This document shows, piece by piece, positions 1 through 8,660 of a stretch of DNA of 64,000 nt. The translations under genes were made by a program, and so were the position numbers. The notes beneath the pieces were generated by a model. The model saw only the letters and a program-made list of their open reading frames with translations, searched no databases and was not told the DNA's origin. Numbering within the stretch: the stretch's first letter is position 1; the number at the start of each line of letters is the position of its first letter. Source of the DNA: Canibacter zhuwentaonis (GTDB lineage Bacteria; Actinomycetota; Actinomycetes; Actinomycetales; Microbacteriaceae); the NCBI RefSeq assembly GCF_018531145.1, contig NZ_JAHDSZ010000002.1:62001-126000 (forward strand), read 5' to 3'.

Positions 1-2258
1 GCCAGATCGAGATCTGCGTTCGGGGTTACGATAATCGCGTTCTTGCCGCTTGTTTCGGCGAGAATTGGCAGATCCTGACGCATTTTACGGAACTTAACCG
101 CGGTTTCATACGAGCCGGTCAGAATTAGCCTGTCGATTTGTGGATCACTTACCAGCTCAGAGGCGAGGTTGTAGTTGCTAAACTGCACAAACTGCAGCAC
201 ATTGCGTGGCACGCCAGCCTCCCACAGCGCGGCAACGATCAGCGCGCCGGTGCGAGCCGCGTTACTTGCTGGCTTCACAATAACGGATGCGCCAGATGCC
301 AGACCCGCAAGAATACCGCCGGCAGTGATAGCGGCGGGAAAATTCCACGGCGGAATTACCGCAACGAGTTTTTGCGGCACAGTTTTTGCGCCGTCAACCC
401 GCTCTAGCTGCTGCCCGAGCATAGCGTAGTAGTTAGCAAAATCGATCGCCTCAGAGATTTCAGGGTCGCTCTGATCGATAGTTTTGCCGCACTCAGATCC
501 CATAACTTCGAGCAGCAGCGCGCGCTGCTGCTCGAGTATTTCACCGGCTTTGCACAGAATCTCGGCGCGCTTCTCCGCCCCTAGATTCTGCCATGAAGTT
601 GCGGCTTTAACGCCGTCTGCGAGGATTTTATTAAGGGCTTGCGAGTCTTTCACAAAGGCTTTTGCGACCAGGTCTTTGCCCAGCTCGGAGCTAACCATGC
701 GAGAGGCAATTTCACGCCCCCACTCGCGGTTTCCTGGCAGGTCAGGATCGGTGTCGGGGGTGTTGCTAAACTCGCCACGCTTGCCCGCCTCAACCTTGGC
801 TTTGACTCGAGCGGCAAGACCGTCGCTGTCGTAGCTGCGGCGATCCTGTTGGCGATTTGGAACCGGTACGCTGTAGTTCTCGGGGTTACCATCCGCTGTG
901 ATTTTTGCTAACTCAGCAAGAGACGCCAAGAAGCGGTCTTTTTCGCGCGCGAACAGCACACTGTTGCTGCTGATCTCAAATACCGCGCTCATAAAGTTTT
1001 CCTGGCTGGCGCCTTCTTCGAGGCGGCGGATCAGATAGGCGATTGCAACATCAAATTCCTGCGGTTTTACAACCGGAACGTACAGCAGCAGCGAGCCAAC
1101 CTCGCGTTTAATAACCTCGGCTTGTGCGGTTGCCATGCCGAGCAGCATTTCAAACTCGATACCGCTTACCGCGTTGCGTTTTTTAGCCAGCAGCCACGCC
1201 AGAGCGATGTCAAAGAGGTTGTGACCTGCAACACCGAGCCGTACGTTTTTAACGCGCTCAGGGTGCAGTGCGTAGTCGATAACTGCTTTGTAGCTGGTGT
1301 CTGACTCTTGTTTGGTGCTCCAGGTTGCGCTTTCCCAGCCGTGCAGGGTTGCGTCAACGATCTCCATGGGGAGGTTTGCGCCCTTCACAACGCGCACTTT
1401 AATTGGCGCGCCACCGTCAGTAACGCGCCGCTGCGCCCACTCTTGCAGCTCAATCATTGCGCTGAGAGCATCTGGCAGGTACGCCTGTAGCACAATACCT
1501 GCGGATAGCGACTTGAACTCGGGGCGTTCAAGAATCTTGGTGAAAACGGCGATGGTCAGGTCGAGATCTTTGTACTCTTCCATGTCAAGGTTGATGAACT
1601 TCTGCTTTGCCTGGTCTTTGATGGCCAGACGGTAGAGGGGGAGTAGCTCCTCTGTGATGTGCGCAACAGCTGCGTCGAATGCCCAGCGGTTGTGGGGGGC
1701 AACAGTTGCGGAAACCTTAATTGAAACATAGTCCACGTCGTCGCGAGCTAGAATCTCGGTTGTTCCCGCGAGTCGCCTGGTCGCCTCTTTCTGCCCGAGA
1801 ATAGCTTCTCCGAGGAGGTTGATGTTTAGACCTACTCCGCGCTGTTTGATTTTCGCGATTGCCCGCCCGAGTTTTGCGGGCGTTGCGTCAATAATCAGAT
1901 GGCTCACCATCTGGCGCAAAACCTTTTGTGCTATTGGCACAACAACCTGTGGTGCAAGAGGCGCAAGAGTGCCGCCCAGTTTCACTGCGCCGCGCAGTGG
2001 GGCGGGCAAAAACTGCGGCGTTATCGCCGATATTTCACGCATCTTAGCAGCTGCGGACCGCTTGTCTTCGGGGCGCACAACGCCGTCAACAAAGCCGATG
2101 GTGAAGTCGAGCCCGTGCGAATCCTGCAGCACTCCGGCAAGCTGTTTCGCAGAAGAATCGGTTGGCACGTGTTGCGCTTCGCTAAGCCAGCGCTTGACGA
2201 GCTTAATAGCCTCATCGCTTAAGTCTTGGGGGCGGATGTGGTGAGCGTCGGATGTCAT
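1..2258 (-). CDS. putA: Bifunctional proline dehydrogenase / delta-1-pyrroline-5-carboxylate dehydrogenase (PutA), C-terminus cut by window edge
   Basis: About 752 residues are visible from an ATG at 2256-2258 (MTSDAHHIRPQDL), and the frame is still open at base 1. The first ~470 residues match the proline dehydrogenase barrel, with the runs DVDYVSIKVSA, FINLDMEEYKDLDLT and IKVRVVKGAN. From about residue 520 an aldehyde dehydrogenase domain follows (VIPPWNFPAAI, LTGSYETAVKF, ETSGKNAIVV). The catalytic Cys lies beyond the window. There is no N-terminal DNA-binding domain, so this is the non-regulatory type that converts proline to glutamate using FAD and then NAD. No strong ribosome-binding site precedes the ATG. 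The aldehyde dehydrogenase just upstream lies on the same strand behind a hairpin, so the two are probably separate transcripts. Confidence 0.93.
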   Translation of the reverse strand, partial: MTSDAHHIRPQDLSDEAIKLVKRWLSEAQHVPTDSSAKQLAGVLQDSHGLDFTIGFVDGVVRPEDKRSAAAKMREISAITPQFLPAPLRGAVKLGGTLAPLAPQVVVPIAQKVLRQMVSHLIIDATPAKLGRAIAKIKQRGVGLNINLLGEAILGQKEATRRLAGTTEILARDDVDYVSIKVSATVAPHNRWAFDAAVAHITEELLPLYRLAIKDQAKQKFINLDMEEYKDLDLTIAVFTKILERPEFKSLSAGIVLQAYLPDALSAMIELQEWAQRRVTDGGAPIKVRVVKGANLPMEIVDATLHGWESATWSTKQESDTSYKAVIDYALHPERVKNVRLGVAGHNLFDIALAWLLAKKRNAVSGIEFEMLLGMATAQAEVIKREVGSLLLYVPVVKPQEFDVAIAYLIRRLEEGASQENFMSAVFEISSNSVLFAREKDRFLASLAELAKITADGNPENYSVPVPNRQQDRRSYDSDGLAARVKAKVEAGKRGEFSNTPDTDPDLPGNREWGREIASRMVSSELGKDLVAKAFVKDSQALNKILADGVKAATSWQNLGAEKRAEILCKAGEILEQQRALLLEVMGSECGKTIDQSDPEISEAIDFANYYAMLGQQLERVDGAKTVPQKLVAVIPPWNFPAAITAGGILAGLASGASVIVKPASNAARTGALIVAALWEAGVPRNVLQFVQFSNYNLASELVSDPQIDRLILTGSYETAVKFRKMRQDLPILAETSGKNAIIVTPNADLDL

Positions 2259-2342
2259 ACAGGCGAAGCCTTTCTGTTGTTCTGCGCGGATAATTGTGCT
2301 TTAAGTGAAACAGTTTTCGCGGGTGAAATATGTTATACAGGC

Positions 2343-2383
2343 GCAAGGGTGACGCTCGCTTTAGAAACGAACGTCACCCTTGC
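2343..2383 (-). terminator. Hairpin after the aldehyde dehydrogenase gene
   Basis: A perfect 12-bp inverted repeat, GCAAGGGTGACG (2343-2354) and CGTCACCCTTGC (2372-2383), with a 17-nt loop, lies between the stop at 2402 and the start of putA. It sits where a terminator for the minus-strand dehydrogenase would be. There is no good U-tract on the minus-strand side, so it may instead protect a 3' end or work with Rho. Confidence 0.6.
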
Positions 2384-2401
2384 TCATGCCTGAGCTATCG
2401 C

Positions 2402-3757
2402 TTATGCTGCGAAACGGTACAGTTTTTTGTTGGCAAACTCGTCGATACCGTATTTACCGATCTCGCGTCCGTAACCGGATTTCTTAACGCCGCCAAACGG
2501 CACATCAACACCCTCAAGCCCTGATGCGTTAATGAACACCATCCCAACATCCAACTGATCGCCTACTTTTTCAGCGCGCCTAACGTCGTCACACATAACA
2601 ACGCTGCCGAGACCGTATGGCGAGCTGTTAGCAAGCTTAATTGCCTCTTCGTCGCTGGATACGCGGTAGAGCTGCGCAACTGGACCGAAAAGCTCCTGCG
2701 AGTAAACATCCATCTCAGGGGTAACTCCTGCAATCACACTGGGAGTGTACCAGTTGCCCTCAGGTCTGTTGTCGCCCACGAGCAACTCAGCTCCCTGATC
2801 AAGCGCGTTCTGCACCTGTTTGGTGAGAGTCTCAGTCGCTTTGGCGCTGGAAAGCGGACCGTAATCACCGTTCTTTGAGCACTGCCCGACAATTTTTGCC
2901 TTGAACTTTTCAGCAAACTCGTCATACACGCTGTCAAGCACAACGATACGTTTTGATCCGTTACAGGCCTGCCCGGTGTTTTCCATGCGTCCTGCAACCG
3001 CGTACTCAACCGCAGAGTCGATGTCTTTCACATCGAGTACGATGAACACGTCAGATCCGCCAAGCTCGAGCACGCACTTTTTGAGCGCACGCCCTGCCTG
3101 CTCAGCAACGATTGCGCCTGCGCGCTCTGATCCGGTAAGGGAAACAGCCGCAATACGATCGTCTTTGATAATGTCAGAGATCTGATCGTGGCTTGCGAAC
3201 ACGTTCACATAAGCGCCCTCGGGGAAACCAGCTGCTTTAAAAAGTTCAGCCAGTGCGAGCGCGGTTTCTGGGCATTGCTCAGCGTGTTTGAGCACAACTG
3301 TGTTGCCAACTGCCAACACAGGAGCTGCGAAGCGCGCAACCTGGTAGAACGGGTAGTTCCAAGGCATAATACCGAGAATAACGCCGAGCCCATGTCGCTT
3401 AACAACGGTTTTAAGACCGTCTGCAACCGAGAGCACATCGTCTTTCAGCCATTCTTCTGCGTTATCAGCAAACGACTCGATAATGCCGGCGGAGAACTCA
3501 ACCTCGCCTTTACACTGCTCGAGCGGTTTGCCCATTTCGCGGTGGAAAATAGCCGCGAGTTCATCCTGCCTGTCAAGATGCAACTGGGCTAGTTTCTTGA
3601 GGAGTTTGGCACGCTCAGCAACGGTTGTTTTGCGTGCCCACTCGTGATAGCTCCTGTGAGCTTTTTCGAGCGCCTCCGATATTTCGGCGTCGGTAGCAAC
3701 GCCGTAGTCGGCGACTTTGTCGCCGGTTGCTGGGTTTATTACTGCGTAATTAGTCAT
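2402..3757 (-). CDS. gabD: NAD(P)-dependent succinate-semialdehyde-type aldehyde dehydrogenase
   Basis: Single-domain aldehyde dehydrogenase of about 451 residues that oxidises a small aldehyde, probably succinic semialdehyde, to the acid. The general-base Glu is in CVLELGGSD (about residue 231) and the catalytic Cys in GQACNGSKR (about 265). The nucleotide-binding runs MPWNYPF and LTGSERAG are present, and the C-terminal SGYGREIGKYGIDEF is typical of the GabD/YneI group. I chose the ATG at 3757 over an in-frame GTG nine bases upstream because AAAGG lies 9 nt before it. Length is normal. Substrate is inferred from family resemblance. Its neighbour putA also oxidises a semialdehyde, but the two do not form an obvious operon. 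Confidence 0.88.
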   Translation of the reverse strand: MTNYAVINPATGDKVADYGVATDAEISEALEKAHRSYHEWARKTTVAERAKLLKKLAQLHLDRQDELAAIFHREMGKPLEQCKGEVEFSAGIIESFADNAEEWLKDDVLSVADGLKTVVKRHGLGVILGIMPWNYPFYQVARFAAPVLAVGNTVVLKHAEQCPETALALAELFKAAGFPEGAYVNVFASHDQISDIIKDDRIAAVSLTGSERAGAIVAEQAGRALKKCVLELGGSDVFIVLDVKDIDSAVEYAVAGRMENTGQACNGSKRIVVLDSVYDEFAEKFKAKIVGQCSKNGDYGPLSSAKATETLTKQVQNALDQGAELLVGDNRPEGNWYTPSVIAGVTPEMDVYSQELFGPVAQLYRVSSDEEAIKLANSSPYGLGSVVMCDDVRRAEKVGDQLDVGMVFINASGLEGVDVPFGGVKKSGYGREIGKYGIDEFANKKLYRFAA

Positions 3758-3864
3758 AAAGATCACCCTTTCAGTGAACTACCGTGTCTACTGTCACGTA
3801 CTATTCTGGCACACTTTGTGTCGCTGAAGTTAGAAATTAACTGAATGCCGCACAAAATGACCCG

Positions 3865-5088
3865 TTATCCAATCGCGCGCGGCGGCTCAACCGTTGAGAT
3901 TTGCTCGGTATCGGGGATTGGGCTTGCGTCTTTGTTTTGCAGGTTGGGAACCACGCGGTTACCCAGCAGAGCTACTACGATTGCGCCGGTAACACTCACA
4001 AGCGCCACCAGGAACGCGCCGCGCGGACCGATCTGGTCAATGTAATACCCGGCCAGAGCCGCGCCAATTGCCGCGCCAACAAGCTGCCCTGTTGCTGTCC
4101 ACCCGAAAGCTTCCGCGGTCTCGGAAAATTTCACTGTGGAGCTGACTAGGCTTGCCAGTGCGGCGAATGTCGGGGCAGCTCCCAATCCGCCAACAAAAGC
4201 GGCAAAACAGAGCCAGATCGTGTCCAGCGAGACCAGGCACAGCGCGTTGCCAACGAGCACAATCGCCATTCTGGCGGGAATGCTCCAGCGGTTGAGGGCG
4301 CGATGCCCCACAATCACACCGCCAATTAGAGAGCCGCAAGCGTTAAGCCCCAGAATCAATCCGCCCTGTGCGCCTTCGTGCCCGTAGATAGCGACAACTC
4401 CCGCCTCAAGAGCCGCGAACGAGGCAATGTACAAAAATCCAACCAGGGTTGACAGCCGCACCGTTTTGTGCCCGAGCACAGCCCCCATTTTACGCCTGGC
4501 GGGCGGAATTGTAACCGAGCCAACGGTGGGCGCGGTGATGAGCAGAATGCCGCCAAAAATCGTGATCCCTGCGATGAACAACAGCGCGATTGCCGGGGTT
4601 GTTTGAATTGCTATCAAAACCGCGACCACCGGGCCGGCAACCCAGATTATTTCCTGCGCGCTTGCGTCTAGCGAATAGAGCCCCGAGAGTAGTTTGCCGG
4701 GTACCATTTTGGGGTATATTGTGCGGGTTGCCGAGGCGATCGGTGGCACTGTGACCCCTAGCACAAACGCGAGCGCAACATAAACGCTTATGGTTGAGTT
4801 GACGAGCGCGATGGCGGTCATCGTGGCGGTGTGGAGCAGGGTTGTGACGAGCAGCACGGGACGCATTCCCCAGCGCCCCAGCCAGCGGCTGGTGACGGGG
4901 CCTGTGATAGCCTGCCCGATGCAGATTGCGGCCAGCACAATTCCACCCGTGGCGTAGCTGTGAAACTTCAGCTCCATGTGCAGCAGCAGCACAAGCGTGA
5001 GCATACCTGCTGGCAGGCGCGCAATAAGCTGTGAAACCAGGACGCGCCAGATGCCGGGAATTTTGTGCAGCTGCTTGTAAATATTCAT
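3865..5088 (-). CDS. MFS transporter, probable drug or metabolite exporter
   Basis: About 407 residues with roughly twelve hydrophobic segments and an MFS layout: N-terminal LVSQLIARLPAGML, a loop with RWLGRWGMRP after the second helix, and a second half beginning after the basic stretch PPARRKMGAVLGHK. The tail is short and polar. The start is ATG 5088 or the adjacent GTG 5091; neither has a strong ribosome-binding site. It resembles DHA1-like exporters, but the substrate cannot be read. It is divergent from the anchored-repeat ABC operon across a 230-nt gap and could share its regulation, which is inference only. Confidence 0.85.
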   Translation of the reverse strand: MNIYKQLHKIPGIWRVLVSQLIARLPAGMLTLVLLLHMELKFHSYATGGIVLAAICIGQAITGPVTSRWLGRWGMRPVLLVTTLLHTATMTAIALVNSTISVYVALAFVLGVTVPPIASATRTIYPKMVPGKLLSGLYSLDASAQEIIWVAGPVVAVLIAIQTTPAIALLFIAGITIFGGILLITAPTVGSVTIPPARRKMGAVLGHKTVRLSTLVGFLYIASFAALEAGVVAIYGHEGAQGGLILGLNACGSLIGGVIVGHRALNRWSIPARMAIVLVGNALCLVSLDTIWLCFAAFVGGLGAAPTFAALASLVSSTVKFSETAEAFGWTATGQLVGAAIGAALAGYYIDQIGPRGAFLVALVSVTGAIVVALLGNRVVPNLQNKDASPIPDTEQISTVEPPRAIG

Positions 5089-5248
5089 CACTTTTTAGAC
5101 TATTAGAAAAAGTTTTTGTGCGCTACTTTGCGCAGGAGCACGGCGGATGCGGTTGATACGGCGTGCGCGGTGTGTGAGATGGCTGCGGATGCGGATACGG
5201 CGGATGCGCTGCTCGCGGCAGGGCGTAGTAAACGCCGCCGCTTGTGGT

Positions 5249-5299
5249 TTGCAGATGAGATTAATTCTTATACTATAATAATGATAATTAATATCAATT
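5249..5299 (+). promoter_or_regulatory. Promoter overlapped by a Fur-family-like 7-1-7 palindrome
   Basis: A perfect -10 hexamer TATAAT (5274-5279) lies 19 bp after a possible -35 TTGCAG (5249-5254). Just downstream, over the expected transcription start, is TGATAATTAATATCA (5282-5296), two 7-bp half sites around one base with one mismatch per arm. This is the geometry of Fur/Zur/Mur-type operators. The transcript would encode the ABC operon beginning at 5321, so metal-dependent repression is a reasonable inference. The gap 5092-5248 holds no gene that I can support; it is rich in GCGGAT. Confidence 0.65.
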
Positions 5300-5320
5300 A
5301 GAGCGTGAGTTGTGGAGGAT

Positions 5321-6919
5321 ATGCTTAGAAGAGACAAGCAGCTACTGCGCGGTGCGATCGCCCTCGTAGTGTGCTTTAGTCTAGGTGCGTGCTCACAGCA
5401 GGGCGCAGCCCCATCCGTTAATTCCAAGTTGCGAGTTGTTACAAGCACCCAGGTGCTACAGGATATTACTCGCAATATCGCTGGGGATAAAGCCGAAGTT
5501 ACTGCGGTTGTTCCGGCGGGGGGTGATCCGCAAAATTATGATCCCAGTATCCGCGATGTGAGGGCAATTAGCGGGGCGGATGTTGCGCTCACAAACTATG
5601 AGCAGTACGAGGATCCGCGGGTTAATGCCGCGCTCAAAACCCACTTGCGCGCCGGGGCTGCCCGCGTTGATTTAGTGGAGGAGTCGGTTAAGCACGCCGC
5701 AAACGTGATTCCGCTGATTGAGGATCAGAGCCTCGACACCGTTTGGCTCGGGCTCGCCTCACGCGGCGCATCCAAGAGCCTACCGCACGACGCGGTCACA
5801 GAAATACAGGTGAGGGGCGTTAAAGGCCCGGGGCGTGCGAGCGGATACATAACCGGCAGTTTTGGCAAGCCGGAACTGTTTTTCAATTCGGCAGACGGTT
5901 TTGATGAGGGTAGCGACTACGTTGCTGACACTGTGCGGCTGCCGGTAACAGCGCACACGCACATGAGCTGGGCTTTCACAGAGCCGGGCATTTACGAGCT
6001 TAATATTAACGCGCGCTTGCGCGAGAGCGCAGGTGCGCCGCCGCAGAAAATAGGCTCTGGGCGGCTTGTTTTTGCGGTGGGAGTGAGTCCGTATCAGGCC
6101 GTTAGCGAGACTCGCGAAACGATTATTGATGCCGGTCACGCAGATATTACAGCTGATTTGTCGATAATGAAACTGCGGCTGAGCGCGGAGGGTGGATCTA
6201 ATCACGCGCACTCGCAGGGCGATTCGCATGCGCACGACACCGCGGCAAAACTGCAGAATGCGGTGATTGCGGTGCCGAGCAAGACCCTGCACAGTGTGCC
6301 GCAGGATGAGGGGTATAGCTTCCTGGGTGAGCCTGGCGCGCAGGTGTATCAGCTGCCGCAGGCCGTTTTGGCGCGGCACAAGCACGGTGAAATAGATCCG
6401 CACCTGCTGCACAGCGCGCACAACGCTCGCAGTTATGTTGCGGCGATTCGTGATGCGCTGATCAAAGCTGATCCGCAAAATGCTGTGACATATCGCGTGA
6501 ATGCCGATAAGTACAGCGCGAGACTTGCCACGCTTGACGAGCAGATAACCACGCAACTGGCCGGCGTGCTTGAGTTGAAACGGGTGTTGATAACATCGCA
6601 GAACAGCCACGCATACTATGCGGCGGCGTATGGGTTGCAGGCAGCGGGTTATGTACGGCAGAGCCAGGGTGATGATCCATCGCTAAAAACCTATAAACAG
6701 CTTGTACAAACCGTTCGAGACAGCGGGGCGAACGCGGTTTTTGCGAGCACCCAGGTTGGGCGTGACGTGCAGGATGCTGAGCTGCTGGCCAGACAGGCTG
6801 GTATCACCGCGTGTGTGCTACGGGATCAGACCCTAGATGGCGAGATTCAGACTTATGAAGCGCTGATGTTGGACAATACTAAAAAAATTGTTGCGTGTTT
6901 AAATGGAGCTGGAGGATAG
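5321..6919 (+). CDS. Lipoprotein solute-binding protein of an anchored-repeat ABC transporter, with inserted surface domain
   Basis: 532 residues from ATG 5321 (GGAGG at 5314-5318; an in-frame GTG lies at 5312). The signal peptide ends in a lipobox LGAC with lipidated Cys24. Residues ~37-115 and ~355-532 form the two lobes of a cluster A-I (ZnuA/PsaA-like) binding protein: VTSTQVLQDITRNIAGD, GGDPQNYDPS, then EIDPHLLHSAHN and NSHAYYAAAYGL. Between them, ~128-348 is an insert related to the surface domains of the next genes (VRGVKGPG, HTHMSWAFTEPGIYEL, FLGEPGAQVYQLPQ), plus a His-rich loop (~293-306). This matches the architecture I know as the anchored-repeat ABC substrate-binding protein (TIGR03772-like). 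The His of the usual DPH(S/E)YEP motif is Gln here. A metal ligand is likely but unproven. Confidence 0.85.
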   Translation: MLRRDKQLLRGAIALVVCFSLGACSQQGAAPSVNSKLRVVTSTQVLQDITRNIAGDKAEVTAVVPAGGDPQNYDPSIRDVRAISGADVALTNYEQYEDPRVNAALKTHLRAGAARVDLVEESVKHAANVIPLIEDQSLDTVWLGLASRGASKSLPHDAVTEIQVRGVKGPGRASGYITGSFGKPELFFNSADGFDEGSDYVADTVRLPVTAHTHMSWAFTEPGIYELNINARLRESAGAPPQKIGSGRLVFAVGVSPYQAVSETRETIIDAGHADITADLSIMKLRLSAEGGSNHAHSQGDSHAHDTAAKLQNAVIAVPSKTLHSVPQDEGYSFLGEPGAQVYQLPQAVLARHKHGEIDPHLLHSAHNARSYVAAIRDALIKADPQNAVTYRVNADKYSARLATLDEQITTQLAGVLELKRVLITSQNSHAYYAAAYGLQAAGYVRQSQGDDPSLKTYKQLVQTVRDSGANAVFASTQVGRDVQDAELLARQAGITACVLRDQTLDGEIQTYEALMLDNTKKIVACLNGAGG

Positions 6920-6922
6920 CCT

Positions 6923-7915
6923 ATGTGGCATCGATACGGGCAGTATATACGTCAGGTAGCAGCCGCGATTGGGCTGTTGGCAACGCTTTTAATATCGCCG
7001 CTTGTGGCAGCTGGTGGGTTGTTTCACGCAGAGGATAACGATCCCGGGCTGGAGCAGGAGATCGACGCGGCTGAGCAGCTGGGCGATGGCAAAGTTGTGC
7101 GGGATGACGGGCACGTGGATTTTGGTCCCACAACCGGGCAGGGCGCGCCGCTACTGCTGATCCGCGATGATAGCGGGGATGCGCCACTGTGGCGTAAGCC
7201 AGAGGATGTTGTGCTGTACGCCAAAGATAATGCGAAGACTATGACTCCGAGTGATGCTGCATACAGCTTTATTGGTGCGGCCGCGGGCGAGCCGGTGTGG
7301 GTGTTGCCACAGACGCAACAGGTGGGCACTGTGTGGCCAGGTTGGAACACGCAGGAGCCGGCTCTGCTGGCAGTTCTTGGAGCGGGCGTGAAAATGGATG
7401 TTCTGGCGGTGCGCGGTCCGGGCGAGGTTAGTGTTTACCTGCAGTCTGGCAACTTTAGCGAGCCAGATTTGCTGTGGAGCACAACGCAAGAAAAGCTCAG
7501 CTCGGTGTGGATAGAAAAGAACTCTCATGTGCACGCGAACTGGGTTTTCACCAAGCCGGGCGCTTATGCAATAGATGTTGCCTTCCAAATGCAGATGGCT
7601 GACGGATCAACACAACAGGCAACTGGCACGCTACAGTTTGCTGTTGGCGATGAAACGGATCCGCTAACCGCGTTCACAGCAACCGGGCAGCCAGAACTGC
7701 CTGTCGCACAGCAGAGTGAGCCGGGCGCGCAGGATGCTCCGGCGCAGGCTGGTATACAGTCGCTTGTTGTTGTGCTGATTGCCGTTGTTGGCGCTGTTTT
7801 GCTGGGCGCGATTGTGCTTATTCTGGTTGTGCAGGCGCGCGCGAAAAAGCTCGCAAAAGCCGAGTTTGAAATCGGTGCGCAAACCGCCGTGGGAGGCGAT
7901 TTGAGTGCTAGTTGA
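6923..7915 (+). CDS. Membrane-anchored surface protein with one anchored-repeat domain
   Basis: 330 residues, starting 3 nt after the binding-protein stop. An N-terminal signal sequence (about 9-30, IRQVAAAIGLLATLLISPLV) is followed by one surface domain, ~60-245: GHVDFGP, YSFIGAAAGEPVWVLPQ, VWPGWNTQEP, VRGPGEVSVYL, HVHANWVFTKPGAYAIDV and a closing FAVGDE. After a Pro/Gln-rich linker comes a C-terminal membrane helix (~280-305) and a basic tail. There is no LPXTG sortase signal, so anchoring is by the helix. Family knowledge: such proteins are encoded next to anchored-repeat ABC transporters in actinobacteria, and their role is not established. I infer capture or presentation of the transporter's ligand at the surface. 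Confidence 0.8.
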   Translation: MWHRYGQYIRQVAAAIGLLATLLISPLVAAGGLFHAEDNDPGLEQEIDAAEQLGDGKVVRDDGHVDFGPTTGQGAPLLLIRDDSGDAPLWRKPEDVVLYAKDNAKTMTPSDAAYSFIGAAAGEPVWVLPQTQQVGTVWPGWNTQEPALLAVLGAGVKMDVLAVRGPGEVSVYLQSGNFSEPDLLWSTTQEKLSSVWIEKNSHVHANWVFTKPGAYAIDVAFQMQMADGSTQQATGTLQFAVGDETDPLTAFTATGQPELPVAQQSEPGAQDAPAQAGIQSLVVVLIAVVGAVLLGAIVLILVVQARAKKLAKAEFEIGAQTAVGGDLSAS

Positions 7916-8660
7916 GCTGCAAAAAGTAGCTGTTAGGCTCGCAGATCGCACGGTTTTGCACGATGTTAATATGCGCGCGGGCGCGGGTGATTATGTTGCT
8001 CTAATAGGCCCTAACGGCGCGGGCAAAACAACCCTGCTGCGCAGCATTTTAGGGCTGCAGAAAATAGCTGCGGGCAGCATTCTGTTCACGTCACAAAACG
8101 GCAAGCAGAGCACAAGACCCCACTCGGCAAAAATCGGTTACGTGCCGCAGCGGCATGATTTTGCGTGGGATTTTCCAATCAGCGTGAGCGAAACCGTGAT
8201 GACGGGGCTGTACGCGCAGCTCGGGTTTTTGCGCCGGGCAACTCAAGCGCATTACAAAAAAGTGTATGCGGCGCTGCAGCAGGCTGAGATCACAGATTTA
8301 GCGGATCGCCCGGTGGCAGAACTTTCCGGCGGGCAGCGGCAGCGCGTGCTGGTTGCACGCGCACTGGTCAGTGACCCTGAGCTGCTACTGCTTGACGAGC
8401 CTTTTACCGGGCTGGATATGCCCACGAGTGACGGGTTGCAAACACTGTTTGGCGAGCTAGCAAAAACCGGCAAAACGGTGATTATGACAACGCACGAGCT
8501 AATCGGCGCCAAAAACTCTTGTTCACACCTGTGTTTACTGCGTGGCACCGTGTACGCGATGGATACCCCTGCCGCGCTTGCCAACAACGCGCGAGCCTGG
8601 CAAGAAACGTTTGAAATTGCCAGAGAGCACCAGCTGTTGGCCGCGTTGGGAGTTAAATAG
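7905..8660 (+). CDS. ABC transporter ATPase of the anchored-repeat (ZnuC/MntB-like) system
   Basis: 251 residues with all ABC motifs: Walker A GPNGAGKTT (~36-44), Q-loop GYVPQRHDFAWDFP, signature LSGGQRQRVLVARAL, Walker B LLLLDEPFTGLD and the H-loop His in IMTTHEL. The GTG start at 7905 overlaps the preceding gene by 11 nt and has GGGAGG (7891-7896) 8 nt upstream. It energises uptake with the permease that starts in its stop codon. Its closest family resemblance is to the metal-type importers of cluster A-I. Confidence 0.93.
   Translation: MLVELQKVAVRLADRTVLHDVNMRAGAGDYVALIGPNGAGKTTLLRSILGLQKIAAGSILFTSQNGKQSTRPHSAKIGYVPQRHDFAWDFPISVSETVMTGLYAQLGFLRRATQAHYKKVYAALQQAEITDLADRPVAELSGGQRQRVLVARALVSDPELLLLDEPFTGLDMPTSDGLQTLFGELAKTGKTVIMTTHELIGAKNSCSHLCLLRGTVYAMDTPAALANNARAWQETFEIAREHQLLAALGVK

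Noticed and set aside
5095-5475. 126-residue minus-strand ORF in the divergent intergenic region
   Set aside because: It runs through the promoter, the palindrome and the start of the binding-protein gene, and has no ribosome-binding site.
5780-6610. 276-residue open frame on the minus strand
   Set aside because: Antisense to the binding protein, with a composition (Arg/His/Ile-rich) typical of reverse-strand shadows and no motif.
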